Origin: Liolophura sinensis
Lineage: Eukaryota; Mollusca; Polyplacophora; Chitonida; Chitonidae
DNA length: 64,000 nucleotides
Reading direction: 5' to 3'
NCBI RefSeq assembly: GCF_032854445.1
Contig: NC_088302.1
Location: 31,775,979 to 31,839,978, forward strand
Part shown: positions 1 through 12,800 of the stretch, one piece after another
Position numbering within the stretch: position 1 is the stretch's first letter
Layout of the letters: the number at the start of each line of letters is the position of its first letter
Program-made: the position numbers and the translations under genes
The notes under the pieces: model-generated
What the model saw: only the letters and a program-made list of their open reading frames with translations
The model's database searches: none
What the model was told of the DNA's origin: nothing

Positions 1-515
1 AATCGGAATCCCCAATTAAACACAGAAAACAAAAGTTTCCGAAAACTACCCTGACTACCTCTGACCCCTTTTCTGTAGCACTGTGTGTGAGTTCAACATT
101 TTTTTGAGTCAGTAAGGATTTGTCCGTCTTACTGACACATTAGAAGTCCGTACAACACTGACTGGCTATATGTCAAAATAAAGTGCATGTTTTCTGATTA
201 ATGGTATGTAAATATGTGCAGGTGTCACGAACGACAGGAAAGATTATTTTTTGCCTTTTGTCAGCGAAAATTACACCATCAAAAGGTATAACAGATGCAT
301 AGAGATTTCGAGCCCTGTGATTTTAAGTTGTCGGTTTAAACACAGTTTGAGTCATCATCTACAGGTAATTTGCAGGTAAGAATTTGCAGGATACGTAGTT
401 CTGTATTTTGCCATAGAGCAAAAGGTGGTCTTCAACTTTTAGGGCTATATAATTAGGAGTGTATACCTGTATAATGTGTTTGTTATTTTAGTTCAGTAAT
501 ATACACCTGTGACAC

Positions 516-680
516 CTGTTTTGTCTGCAGTGTCTCCATCCCCTCAGAATCTTCCTTTGTACACGAATGTCTCTCGCTCTTCAGGTCTCTGGAGCTACAT
601 GTGTGATGTCTGACATCCCCTGATGTATGAGATGCCATACTCTTCGTATTTTCTTGCTGCATAACTTCCCTCTGTGGTTC
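516..680 (-). CDS. candidate internal exon of a partial unrecognised gene
   Basis: Read on the minus strand, a good acceptor (TTTTCTTGTTGTAG) at 681 and above is followed by a frame open for 58 codons. It could end at a CAG|GTGTCA donor (516, 55 codons) or at CAG|GTGTAT nine bases further on. The exon is in phase 0, matching the upstream exon at 1838-1968. The peptide begins EPQREVMQQENTKSM and is rich in Ser, Lys, Glu and His, with no domain I recognise; it looks disordered. A shorter frame (GSYAARKYEEYGISYIRG) is open in another phase, so the phase is not certain. The gene would continue to lower coordinates and off the window. Confidence 0.4.
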
Positions 681-1837
681 CTACAACAAGAAAAGACAAC
701 CCCTCAATCCTAGTGAATGGGTTAAAATAAGAGCATTTTTTCAATGACTTTATCCCTTCGAAGCTAACTGGCCCCTACTTTCCTAGCTCAAAGACAAAAT
801 ATATCAGGAAATTTTGTACTGGTATATGCACATCACAGTCAATTAATGCCTGTACGAAAACTTGGTGGTAATTCTTGTGGTACTGCGCACCAGCAGTCCA
901 GCCATTCAGTCCTGTGACTGACTTGTCAGGCACATAGTTATTTCCACGTACCCTTCACCTTCGCTAACACTACAGGGTAGAGCTAAACAACATTCTATTT
1001 GATTTTCTTGGAGTTCTGCCAACTCGCACCTCAGGTACACACCAACACAAATATGCGGGCTACAATTTCGGCAGCCTCACCTTATTTAGATTGGATAGAA
1101 AACATTTATGTATTGCAGTGTCGTTTTAACGCCATACTTAAGAATTTTCCCTTATGCGATGGTGGTCAGTTTTATGCAAACCAGAATACCTTGAGTAAAC
1201 CACTGACGTATATTTTGCATGCTACATATACTGATGAACTTTCCCACATGTGATGTAGGCTACATATGTGCACATATGCCATAGTGGCAAAAGGACAAAT
1301 GATCTTCACAAATGACTCCACAAATGGTGACACAAACATCATTGGCCGCTTAGTGTCCCCATGGCCCCAGTGAGAGTAGTTGGATTCATCTCAAATACAG
1401 AAAGAGGCAATTCAGACATTTTATATACATGTATATGGCAGCATTGAATCTACAATCATGAGGCTGACTGACTCATTAAGGGCCATAAAAGAGGAGGCCG
1501 AAGGACAGGACAATGTTATCATTCTCACACCTCGTACCACCTTGATGCAGCATATATACAGTATTAAAATCAGCATTGAAAGGAGTCACTATGGATTCTT
1601 AAATGATTATGGAAAAGATAACCAAATAAATGGTAACGAAAACAAAGGCTACAGAGGCAAAACTATCCGTATTTAATGACAAAAAATACTTCTAAACAAT
1701 ATAACAAAAAAGGCTATGTACAGTATAAAATAAAACTGCAAGTGCCTAATGAATCATTTGAACATGGTCCAATATGCCCACACGCTGGTGCAAACCTCTG
1801 AATAGATTTATCATTCCACTCCTTATCTAAAACTTAC
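681..1837. other. putative intron with no other feature seen
   Basis: Between the two candidate exons of the left-edge gene I see no further coding signal. An open frame at 1380-1676 on the plus strand has no supporting splice sites or recognisable protein. Bases 1-515 likewise hold nothing that I can support. Confidence 0.3.
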
Positions 1838-1968
1838 AGTTTTAGTCTTGTCTTTCTTAGGGTCCGATAAAGACAAGCCTTCCAACTGATGACTTAAATT
1901 GTTAACATCAGCACTGCCATCACCTGGTCGCGCAAATCTCCTTGGTCCTCTGTTCTTTACTGACATGT
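1838..1968 (-). CDS. first coding exon of a partial unrecognised gene
   Basis: On the minus strand an acceptor (GAATGTTTTAG) is followed two bases later by ATG (1966-1964). A 43-codon frame then ends exactly at a consensus donor, ACT|GTAAGTTTT, at 1838. The peptide starts MSVKNRGPRRFARPGDG and ends LSDPKKDKTKT: basic at first, then Ser/Leu/Lys rich, with no known domain seen. ATG placement just after a splice acceptor and a phase-0 donor fit a real gene with a non-coding first exon. That first exon may be the stretch ending at 2469. I do not recognise the product and the exon is too short for a family call. Confidence 0.5.
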
Positions 1969-2468
1969 CTAAAACATTCAAGTTAAAGATCATTTCTATG
2001 TTCTGTTTTCAGGCAGGTAAACAGATCTACTTATAAGCTATTCATCTAGTATTAATACTACTGACAGTTTAAATCAGTGATTTTTGGCAGCGGCCTTCAA
2101 ATAAACTTGTTCCAACTCAATATGTCAAACGTAGAAGAAACTGTAAAACAAAGTTACAAAATGAAAGTACACAGATTGAATTTGAAGGCAATTGCAACAC
2201 ATACACACACAAAATGTACGACGTGGATTATGCAATCATGTATGTTTTGCTGTAGCCTATATGGCCACTGATTTACATGTACGCACAAAGTGCAAAATGC
2301 AAACATCAAATTTAGTCAGCAAAAGCACGTAAAGGCCTATCGTGCGTCTTTAAAATTAGGCTACAATTTACCACTAAGTAGGCCTACTACTAGTGGTAAA
2401 TTGTTTCCACTTGTCACTTTGTTTAACAGGTAATGGTAAAAGTATGCAAACATCTTCCGTCTACTCAC

Positions 2469-2640
2469 CTTTTCTTCACAAACGTCGAGTTAGAAAAAGA
2501 AATCTGTCTATTGCATGGCTGATTTCGTTTCAGTTCATTTCGAAACAGAAAGTATTATGCCATTTGGACTTCTCATAAACAGAGACTGTTCCTAACTCCA
2601 TATTTCAAGATTTCTGCAGTGGGAGATAACTCTGACCTCA
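2469..2640 (-). other. possible 5' UTR exon of the left-edge gene
   Basis: A strong donor (GAAAAG|GTGAGTAG on the minus strand) lies at 2469/2468, about 500 bases upstream of the acceptor before the start-codon exon at 1838-1968. No coding frame is claimed. The upstream limit is unknown; the placement is inferred from splice-site order only. Confidence 0.3.
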
Positions 2641-2812
2641 CTGGCGCGGTTTGTTGTTTTTTCACTTCGGCACAGCCATCTGATTTAACGTTTAGTTCGA
2701 CGCTTAATTTATTTCTTTCTCTGATGATCGTCTAGAGCCCATAGGACAAAACAAGCAAACAAAGCACATCAAGAATGACAATTAAAAACACTCTGGTATA
2801 TTTAATGTATAT

Positions 2813-3216
2813 GAATGAGTGAGTGAGTGAATGCTTGGGGTTTAACGTCGTACTTAACAATTTCTCAGTCATATGACGACAAGGAGTCCTTAGAGTGTAC
2901 GTGTAATGTGCCTCCTTTTTGCAGGATTCATTTCCACCGGTATTTTATCTAGTGTTCTACTTCACTGCGACGACTTTCCGAAGGCAAGCGAGCCCCTGCC
3001 CGAGACGTTATACTGATACCGTCAACCAGTCGCTGCACTATCCTCTTCATGCTGAACGCCATTTAATGCATATGAAACAGGTTTACAATCACATACATGT
3101 TTATTTGAATATTGTTGAACTTTTGACATTCCCGTCCAGTCTCTGGCTTGCAACCACATCTCCTCTGTCATAGTAACTGAAAGGCAGCGCCTTAACCACT
3201 CTGCCACGCGCTCCCC
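2813..3216 (-). mobile_element. SINE family 2, near full-length copy with tRNA-like head
   Basis: Read from 3216 downward the element starts with a Ser/Leu-tRNA-like head (GTGGCAGAGTGGTTAAGGCG, a good A box). It passes through a body containing GGCGTTCAGCATGAAG and ends in GTTAAACCCCAAGCATTCAC with a short TCAC repeat tail. The body matches the copy at 21252-21590. This tail is distinct from the Meta-type SINE in the same window. Confidence 0.75.
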
Positions 3217-3246
3217 AAAGCCATATATAAGTACACAACTACGTTT

Positions 3247-3512
3247 AATTTATTTATTTATTTGATTGGTGTTTTACGCCGTGCTCAAGAATATTTCACT
3301 TATACGAATTCGGACATCATTATGGTAGGTGAAAAACGGACAGAGCTCGGAGGAAACCCACGACTGTCCGCAGGCTGCTTACAGAACGTCCCACGTACGA
3401 CCGGAGAGGAAGCCAGCATGCACTGAATTTGAACTCACAGCGACTGCATTGGTGAGAGACTCCTGGGTCCTTACGCTGCGCTAGCGCGCTAACCAACCGA
3501 GCCACCCGTATA
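3247..3512 (-). mobile_element. Meta-type SINE, near full-length
   Basis: The left end is an ATTTATTT tail followed by GGTGTTTTACGCCGTGCTC; the right end is the tRNA-like head with GCGCTAGCGCGCTAACCAAC. The sequence is diverged from the consensus seen in the younger copies at 38.8, 41.2, 47.0 and 52.2 kb. Confidence 0.8.
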
Positions 3513-3845
3513 AGGACCTCTCGTACGTTGGGTCGAAGGTCTGCCTGCAACAGATGCATGGTCGTGACTTTAAATAATTCATTTATAAATAATTTTAGAA
3601 GCTAAAGGAGAGCTAATATATGAGTTTTAAGTGGTGTTCCCTTATAGCATGTACAACAAAACAGAACGCGGATGGTGTCCCCATGTAACAAAACAGAACA
3701 GAACGAGCAGTGTGTTCCCTTGTAGCACAAGAGGGAAGAACGTCGTGTTTAAAAAACATAAGATCGCTACATTATAGTAGCTATAACGGAGGCTTTTATC
3801 CAAATAATTCACCGGTGCTACAGTTACAATGGGTTCTGGCGACGG

Positions 3846-4006
3846 GATCACGAAGCAATCTTAGACTTAAGTCAAAATTTCAAATCACGTTAAGGTGTAT
3901 ATTTCTGGGTAAATTCTGGGTAAGTTATTGTAAAACAAATTTCAGCTAAAATAACGGAAATTATAACAAATTCAATGGCTGAAATTTTGACTTAAGTCTA
4001 CGATCA
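3846..4006. mobile_element. MITE-like inverted repeat
   Basis: The left arm TTAGACTTAAGTCAAAATTT is mirrored at the right end by GAAATTTTGACTTAAGTCTA. The element spans about 160 bases with no coding content. The CTTAAG core resembles the ends of the elements at 35.66 and 46.26 kb. Confidence 0.55.
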
Positions 4007-4017
4007 TACCGGGGCCT

Positions 4018-4180
4018 GGTATTTTGCGTTGTCCTCGCAGATATTTTAATTACACGACAGCGGCCAGCATTGTGGTGAGAGGAAAGTGGGCAGAGCCGTG
4101 GAGAAACTCAAAAAATCCGAAGGTTTTGGGAAGACCACGTTTGGCCGGAGAGAAAGCTAGCATGAGCTGGACACTGTCCA
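4018..4180 (-). mobile_element. Meta-type SINE fragment, old
   Basis: The fragment is recognisable by GCGGCCAGCATTGTGGTGAG, a degenerate central stretch and AGCATGAGCTGGAC. It has lost the tRNA-like head. Confidence 0.5.
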
Positions 4181-6730
4181 ATAACTATCAACATTCAGTT
4201 AAATAGTGTGAACAACAAAGTACATCAATCAAACAACTGCTAATTATAAGGATGAGTATTTCTTTAGCGCCAGTTCCTGTATTTTTATAACCATTCTAAT
4301 TAAACGGAATGTGAAAGATGTGAAAGGCCAAACCCTTATCAGGATGTGGTATACCGTTAAGAAATTGTTAGCGTTGGTTAGGTTGATGTACATCTATTCC
4401 CTAATGATTGAGGTTTATACCGTCACCTAATATGTCTGCATGCTAAAACATCGCGGAAACTTTGGACAAAGACAGAGGCAGGACCCGACTCATATATCTC
4501 GATGGAGAAACTTTTATCTAAATCTACCAGGTATCTTCAGCTATTAATAAATAGAAAACTGTCTGAGTTTGGTACAAACGCAGAAATCTAGTTACATGCA
4601 CGCTTATGCCTATATCGTGACACAGCCCATGTACCGGATTCTGCACAATTCACCATACAGTCCGACTCTTAAGAACATTCTGCTATTTACTTGCGATATG
4701 ACGTCACTTAATACCAATTTGCCATTCGAAGAAATATTGGTTGAAATAAATAATTAATAATTGATGTTAAAACTACTGTTGGGTTAGTTGAATCATCAGC
4801 ACATGCATTGTTCGCAAAGATCGCCACTTCGGTATCTTACAAAGAAAGCCTTATCCTTTCTATGTACAAAATAACGTTGTTTGACTTCAGTTTCACAATG
4901 GTTTAAAATTATGAGATTAAATGCGCTACTTATAACGTAGATCACCTTATACAACACGTTGTAATCTAAAGGTCCACATAATGTTAAAGTTGTAAGTACA
5001 TGTACATTTAGTACTTCTGGACAGCATATCATCTTGCATTTGGGAAAAGTTGGAAATACAAGGCACATAGAAATGTATTATAGAATGAAAGTTATAACTG
5101 TTCTGTCTGCCTCCACTCTGTTTGTTTACTGGTACAATACATTGCCCATAGTACAGTTTAAAGTAGGTCTATATATGTTTGGGGTTTTACGTCATACAAT
5201 AGGTCTAAATTTATACACTGCTTACTGGTAGGGTCTAACTTGCACCTGAATTAAGTCCTCTTGCCTTGCTACCAAAAGTCTGGATCTGTATCAAATTGGA
5301 CTGTATTCTGTCAAAATAAAACATTTAACCTTCCAAATTTTATCATGCGTGTTTATCATGGATTTCATCTACAATGCATCTCCATTTTCTGGTAATTAAC
5401 TCCATTGTCACATCCTGTTTAATAGCTGTGAAATCTCAATATACACCTCTCTAATATCTACAGCCTGAAATCATGTTGTCCGTATACATTTTCAAGTAAA
5501 CGCGTTTAATTTCACCTTACTGCATAGTCATTACAAACCTGCATAGACAGAAAAGGCTTCAGTATGTCATACCCGGAGTCCCGCTTGTGCGCCTTATAAT
5601 AAGGTGACGTGTTGTGATGTTTGGAATTGTCTATGTTTTATATTCATTACGTATATTTTATGTCTACTTCTGTATATCGGCTTGGTGGGTATGCCCAAAT
5701 GTGCACTAAACAGATCAACTACTACAGAGTGTTGCCCGATCTCAGTGTTTTGACTCAGCGGGCGACTGTCCTGTAAGTTTCGTCATTATACTTGCCATGA
5801 TTGTGTATTGGATATATTTCATCAGTTGGCCGCGGGTTGCATACAAACTACAGTGTGATTCCCGACTGATTCTACTATAACCCATGTACTACAGCTGACA
5901 ATAGCTTTACATTAGAGTGTGTAAGTGCTTAGGGTTTCTTTAAATCAGAAGGAGTAGGCTACGGACAAGAAGAGAGGAACACTGATTAATGTCACTATTT
6001 TTTACAGGTATTCGGTTCAAGTCCTAATCAATGTGAGGTAAAGTATATCTGACATTATAGGCTCGAATGGGGCGACAAGGATTTTTCATTTTTCAAGGTT
6101 TTTAATAGCAACAATTCTGCTAGTCATGTTTCGCCAGTCTAGAATGTATCTTTGTTTTAAATGCTCGATGAATTTCTCTCAAATGTTACTATAACTCTGA
6201 AAACAAGTCAGGGAGATTGTGTTTGATCTGTGGTGGAATTTCATTCAAGAATACTCTGAATAAACCAGTTCACGATCGTAAATTTCCAAACAGACGTTCT
6301 ATGTATTATTACTGTTCCTTTAGTTTTGTTTCTTAGCCATTCCTATACATTCAAAAGGCACGTAGTCAAATAATAAAACTGTGGTACTGAGGCTCGAATG
6401 ACAGCTTGACACTGTAAGAACAACCAAGCACAATGGAACTTACACGACCGTCACTGTTTCCTAACTTGCTGCTTTCCAGGGCTTTCGACTTTACGGCCGA
6501 AACGATCAATGTCGCATTGCTATCGGTCATGTGTGGCATAGTACAATTTTTCAAGTTGATTAATCTTTGGTTTAGCTTGTAGACGCTTTTATATCTCCAC
6601 AGGGCAAAGTCGAGATCGGACTTTCACTGCAGGCCTACTTAACATTAAATGCCCGTAAGTATGATATGTCAGGGGTTCTTTGTGATTAGCTGCAGGGGAA
6701 ACGCATTGCGGCTTTAGTGATAGTTATTTG
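4181..6730. other. non-coding stretch, no gene seen
   Basis: Only a short piece at about 5170-5205 (GGGGTTTTACGTCATAC) recalls a SINE tail. Open frames here are short, AT-rich and without splice support. Confidence 0.4.
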
Positions 6731-6955
6731 TTTATTTATTTGATTGGTGTTTTACGCCGTACTCAAGAATATTTCACTTATCCGACGGCGGCCAGCATTA
6801 TGGTGGGTGGAAACCCGGCACAGCCCGGGGGAAACCCACGACCATCCGCAGGTTGCTTCCCATGTCTGAGAGGAAGCCAGCATGAGTTGGACTTGAACTC
6901 ATAGCGACCGCATTGGCGAGAGGCTTCTGGGTCATTACCCGTCTGGGTCATTATT
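6731..6955 (-). mobile_element. Meta-type SINE, 5' truncated
   Basis: The full body runs from the ATTTATTTGATT tail through GCGGCCAGCATTATGGTGGG to the start of the tRNA-like head. It then breaks at a repeated TCTGGGTCATTA. Confidence 0.8.
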
Positions 6956-9040
6956 TTTTTCTCTTATCTGGATAGATCTTACTTCGCGGGGTCATATGAG
7001 GCTGGTTAACATGAACAGCTCTTTCCAGCAGGTTGCCTAGCGCTGAACAGTCGGTCTAAATTTACACAATGTTTAGTGTTAGCGCCAAGCATATATCTCA
7101 ATTAAGTTGTCCAGTCTTGCTACCGTCAGTATCCAATATACAAAAGTGAATTGTGCCGTGTCAAAGACAATATTCATCCTCCTTGTAGCATGCATGTTTA
7201 TCCCGGGTTTTTTGTAATTTCGTCTACACTGCAAATCCATTTGTGGTAACTATCTATACTGTCACATCGTGCTTAATGGAAAACCAGTCCAAAAGAAAAG
7301 GAATCTCCATACCGCTCCGGTGACCTTAACTAACCAACACCGCGCTCAGTTCCGCCAAAGTAACTCACATCGTTGCAAGAGTTATTAGATCGCTTCGTAG
7401 TATTCGACCAATCTCGCACACTGGTCGTCCAACACACAGCAGGATTTATGGGCAGACGAAATTGGTCAGAGACTTGCGGATCGAACAATAACTAAAACAA
7501 ATGCCACAACAACTTGATTGTGTAATAAGGTCATTTTTTTAAAATGACAAATTTATTAAGAATTTAGTTCCAGAAAAAATTTCTTTCACCCAAACCACGT
7601 CTCACTTCTCTGAGAGAAAATTTTGGAAGAAGCCACGCTGCCTTCTATATACTAATATGAACCCTGCTATTGTGATGATCACAAGTGATGGTGCACAGAG
7701 GTTTTCAGAACTCAAGTCAACTCACCCCAAGAAGGGGAGATCACTCCCACAGCGGAGACCACTTTTCCAAAGGGAGCGCTGATCTAGAATTTCACATTAT
7801 GAAACGATAATTTGTCCACACATAAAAATCATTATAGCCTGTCTATAATTTGTATCTACCAATAACGTATGGCAAGACTGAAATTTACAGACAAAAAAAC
7901 CATTCTCGCACAAACTTGACTATACAGGTCAAAATTACACCATTAGTCATGTTCTTGTGAACTTACATAGCATTTCAAATAAAAGTTGTTACTCGCTCAG
8001 CAAAAAACTCTGCATGGGAATGTAGCCTTCAAAATATAAAAAAAGGATTTAAAATCTATGTGCCTCTGTTACTTGGTTTACACGTGACTTCTTCATTGTT
8101 TTGTTGAACTTTACTACCACCATGCATTAATCTGAAACCGATTATAAGTTAATAATGCTGTTTGAAAACCAGTCGTTTTATTTAAAATCTATAGATTGTG
8201 GCCTCACATTTCACCTGTTCTAGGGCCCGACGCATAACCGTGTATTTCGCCAGTATTCATAGCAGACTGTATCTTTTTTGATACTTAAATTAATGTCTGT
8301 AAAAACAATTGCTCGACTTATAGTGAACCAGTTAAATTTCTTTTTTCCCAAACATGCACATTTCGCCTTTTCTTTAAATTTTATACAGCTCATCCAGATA
8401 GCATTTGTTTACCTACGTGAGTGATTTCTTTCCTGTATTAGATCTATAAGCACTATACAGCCATCTACAATTTTTTTTTTACAAAGTGTCGGTTAGTATA
8501 GTAAATGTACGTTAAAGCTAGTGCTGCATACGACGCCTCAGGGGTACTCTTAACACTGGCTAAAACAACCGACGCTAAACTTCTCTGTTAACGTTACAGC
8601 ACACACGAGTTATAGTCAATACCATTCGTTCTCAGTATTTTTCTCCTAATTATACTTACCTCCTAATTATACTTACTGTGATCGGTAACAGTTTGTACAT
8701 AAGCGAATTTGTGTTCTTATTATAAGGCAAAAAGACTAGACGTTTTACTGGTTAAGCTGTGCGGCGCATGGGTGGTACAGGATAGTCATTGCGGCCTGCT
8801 TAATGCTTGACGATTAAACAGCCTAATTAAAAATTGACTAGGCAGATCCCTGAGTTTAATTTTAATATGTTGGTACCTTTAAATTGTACCTATAATACAT
8901 GTACCTATACACGAGTTGTCAAAATTCCTTACGGACACTTCAGTTACACGCTCACCCTATTATTACAATCCACCTCCTACCACCTGTTTCGATAGTATTC
9001 CTCACAACTGTAAGTCCTATGTGAAACACCTTGCAGTTAT
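6956..9040. other. non-coding stretch, no gene seen
   Basis: I see no recognisable coding exon, repeat family or RNA gene in this AT-rich interval. Confidence 0.35.
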
Positions 9041-10214
9041 TTATCCGTATGGTTTTGGGTGAGTAAGGCCGGAGTGCTCTATACATGCCCCATATTATCC
9101 ATGTGACACACATTAACCGATCCTGGTTCAAAGCGGTGAATAACCTAAGCAGTTATTATACACCCGGCTTTATACGCGTCTCAGCCAGTCACTGACAACG
9201 TCTTTATAGGGAGGCTGGCTCGACTATAAATAGACTACGGCCTCCATCTGACATCACCATCAGTGGTTTTCCTCTGGCAACAGGTGCCCATAATAACCTC
9301 CGTCATTCAACGGAAATGTTTCTCATCCAATCCGTTTATTTGATGTTTTCTACGCAGTACATTGGCATTTATATAAAGGCAGGCAGGGTACGACGGGTAG
9401 AGCTCGCGGTACGATTGCATGAAAATACAGTAGTACTTGCTCAAAAATATATAGTCTTTATATATGTAAGTCAATATACTGTGTAGAAAACAAATCAAAA
9501 GCAAACAAGCTGATCGGGAGAGAAAGATCGCAGGTGCCAACATGAAGATACGTTGGCAGAGGTACTGTTGTCCACAACGATTTCTCCACAGAGCTCTATA
9601 ACGCCTGATATGTCCCACGGAAGCTCTTGAAGAAGGCAAAAAATATTACCACACTGAAGCAAATTTATTTCCTCGAAACGGATGAGAACGCATCTCCGGC
9701 CATCTAAGATTGTAGAGCTTCCGAGGCCAATGTGACCCCTGGACCCTCGCCTGAGGTGCTGTGATAGTCGGACAGACCTATCCTTGCCCACTAGATCGGC
9801 CCTTGCCAGGCAGTGACCTTGGCATGGTGTTGTTTTAGAGTTGTGTGCAAAATTTGCTAGTGGAGATAGTGATGTACATAGAGCCGTAGAGAGCGGTGTA
9901 TCCGCTGTAAGGAGTACTGTATGTATCACGGTGTCAGTGTATTGAATTCAACGACATCAGATTTTGGAACTTGATTATTTCGGTAGTTTTGATCCGAAAT
10001 GTAATTTTATTCAAATCCTGAGTTTTGTCAATGTGATTTCCTACACCGTGCTTCTCAAAGATTAACACTGTTATTAAGCATGAGAAATGATCTAAAAGCA
10101 GGCTTTATTTTGTCACTGACTGGATTTGAGGAAGTTATACAGATACAGCAATTCAGTTACGACATCTGCCCAGTTTCTCATGAGATCACGCAGAAGTTTA
10201 ATGCATGCAAATGT
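9041..10214. other. unassigned region with one unsupported long frame
   Basis: A minus-strand frame of 144 codons (9929-9495) is open and less AT-rich than its surroundings. It matches no family that I know and has no clear start context. A TATA-like CTATAAATAG lies at 9224-9233 on the plus strand, with no convincing gene behind it. Either may be chance. Confidence 0.2.
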
Positions 10215-10385
10215 ATGTATTTATTTGTTTGTTGTGTAATGCCAGTTGTGTCGTCGAGAATTTAACACTTATACGATGTCTGTCAGAATCATGGGTAGAG
10301 GAGACTGGAGTGCCCTCCGTAATAAATCATCAACCTGTGGCAAGTCATTAACGAACTTTCCGACACGTGATGTGCTCATATTCAC
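10215..10385 (-). mobile_element. diverged Meta-type SINE relative
   Basis: A tail-like ATTTATTTGTTTG, then AACACTTATACGATG and AACGAACTTTCCGACACGTG, follows the order of the Meta SINE body. The GACGAACTTTCC variant is also seen at 46.77 and 50.6 kb. It is heavily mutated. Confidence 0.4.
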
Positions 10386-12111
10386 GTCGGCCATATTGGC
10401 GGAAGACAAGTATTCTTCAACGAAAGTTAGACATGCGCACCACAGCGCCCAAAACAGTGATAGCCTGAGAATAGCCTGCAAATTCCCTGTCGTGTTACAT
10501 GGCTGTTGTTAAACCCACAGCTCGTGTACGTGCCCTAGAGCGGCTGAAAAGCACTCATCTGTAACCCCTACTGACTACAGCCCACTCCCTTTATAACTGT
10601 AAGTGAGATTGTGGAAGTGTGTTTGCAGATACATTCTGGCACATTAAAACATATTTATGCAACACGTGTCGTTAGGCATAACAGAGGCATCAGTGCATGT
10701 TTCATCTAAGCGTTACTGTATGTCAACATGTAACCTGTCAACATACCTTATGTACCTTGAAAAGCTTGGATTACTTTAGCTGGTGATCAGCGGTGTACAG
10801 CAAACATTAGACCCGGCTTGAGTTTCAGTGGTATGTGAAATTTCCCGCCTGGACCAGATGCGAACTGTAGGCTGCACACTATACAGTATAGTCTGGTCGC
10901 TGGAGATAAGGGTACCTCGAGGACCTGAGGCGGCCTCATGCCCATCCCAAAGCTCCCCAACACGGGCCACTGAACTAGCCTTACTTTACACCTACATAAG
11001 AGTATAGAGTGGAGCCACAGAGAAGCTTCTTATTTTTACCAGGTATAGAAAACCAATTTTAGATAGATGAATTGTTACTTACGAACAGAATTCAAAATAT
11101 GGGCCCTTCATTGTAATTTCAAATCAGTAAAATCAAGTAGTAATTTTGGATGAGGTAAAAATAAACTTGACCTAAACTGTTCATAAATATTATGTTAGCG
11201 AAACAGCGGCAATGCATGATTATAAGGCTGGTCTTTGGAGTGTTGTGGAAACGAGAATGTCAAGAAAGATGGATTTCATTTCAGAATAAGGCCTATGTAG
11301 TAACACTGGGAGCGGGTTAATGTATCTGAGTGGCTATAGAGGTGCTTGGCTTCCAATACATGAACAATACGAGGTGTGGGTTCAAACCTAGGGTTGGAAA
11401 GGAATTTGTAGATTCCCATATAGCTGTACCTTTATAAAAGATTGATCGTGGTTTCGACGACGCTCGTGTGGAAGTTGGTGTTATCTAACGTTTCTTGGAG
11501 ATAATTTGCTTTCCACCAAGACCCGACAGGTTGTGTGAATATATATCTGAGTGTACACATGGAAAAGTTCGTCGGTAACATGCCAGTTATTAATGGTTTA
11601 TTCCCAGGCATCAAAGTTTTTAATTCTATGCCCACAAAGTGAAGTTGTCGTCTAAGTAAATATATGTATATGTATACTTGGAGTATTATGCCTTAAATGT
11701 ATTAATCATGTGACGACTAGGAACCATTCGGTGTGTGTATGTACTCTGTCGGACGAGTCCATGTCGCCAAAGTGATGCATGTCGCTACAGATGTATCGTA
11801 CCGAACACACCAGACATGACACCTCATCCAGTCACATTATACTGTCACAGGGCCAACCAGTCCTGTTTCCTTGCAAAAGCAGCAACAAGTGCTGTTTTTA
11901 AACTTAGGTATGCCAAGGCCCAGTTTGATCTCAGGTCTCAGGACTTTGAATAAATGAAACAAAATTGAAAAATATAAATGAAAAATTCTCGATCATGTAT
12001 TGCGTTAAACAGTAATCAAATAAATGAATAAAATAAATATAGAAGACCGTATTTTACACAAAGTTTAGCAATTTTAAAGTTAGACATCTTGTCTGATTGT
12101 GACTGATTCAT

Positions 12112-12115
<4 letters not shown>
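10386..12115. other. non-coding stretch, no gene seen
   Basis: A piece at about 11340-11410 (GGTGTGGGTTCAAACCTAGG) resembles the tRNA-like repeat at 31.0 kb. No coding exon is supported. Confidence 0.3.
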
Positions 12116-12192
<77 letters not shown>

Positions 12193-12198
12193 TATACA
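12116..12198. repeat. (TA)n microsatellite
   Basis: An almost pure TA run with one or two TATACA interruptions at its right end. Confidence 0.95.
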
Positions 12199-12316
12199 TT
12201 GGGCCATTTAAGAGTTTGTACTGAAGTGTGATTACTTGCTTATCAGAAAAGCTATTTAAACCAAAACTATCATTTTAAGGCTTAATATATGCTTATTAAA
12301 GTACATTTTATGCATA

Positions 12317-12487
12317 CCAAACTTAAGGTGAAATACAGAACATGGACACTGCTTAAAACATATGGTGGTCAGCTCATCTTGACCAGTACTGAAGAGCTGA
12401 CTAGATATATGGTAGCTTGAATTCAGTGGCTATATATACTGCATCCGCACTGAGTTTACGATATGGTGTATTTCACCTAAATTTTGG
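12317..12487. mobile_element. short inverted-repeat element, MITE-like
   Basis: The left arm TTAAGGTGAAATACA is mirrored by TGTATTTCACCTAAA near the right end, about 165 bases apart. There is no coding content. No target duplication was recognised. Confidence 0.4.
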
Positions 12488-12642
12488 CACGTATAAATGC
12501 ACTTTCAGGAGCACATAAAAGCCTTACAATGATACATCTGAAGCCAACACCTAAGTCTTTCTGATAAGAAATTAGTTCAACTTCACAACAACAACAAAAA
12601 CAGAATCAAGCAAAATGTGTCACTTCAAAATGCTTAACATTA

Positions 12643-12800
12643 TTTATTTAATTATTTGATTGATGTTTTACGCCGTACTCAAGAACATTTCACTTATACG
12701 ACGGCGGCCAGCATTATGGTGGGTGGAAACCGGGCACAGCCCGGGGGAAACCCACGACCATCCGCAGGTTGCTGGCAGACCTTCACACGTACGGCCGGCT
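12643..12800 (-). mobile_element. Meta-type SINE, 5' truncated
   Basis: An intact tail and central domain end at ACGTACGGCCGG; the tRNA-like head is missing, as expected of incomplete reverse transcription. Confidence 0.85.

Noticed and set aside
9495..9929. Minus-strand frame of 144 codons
   Set aside because: Open but unlike any family I know, with no clear start or splice evidence. Kept only as an unassigned region.
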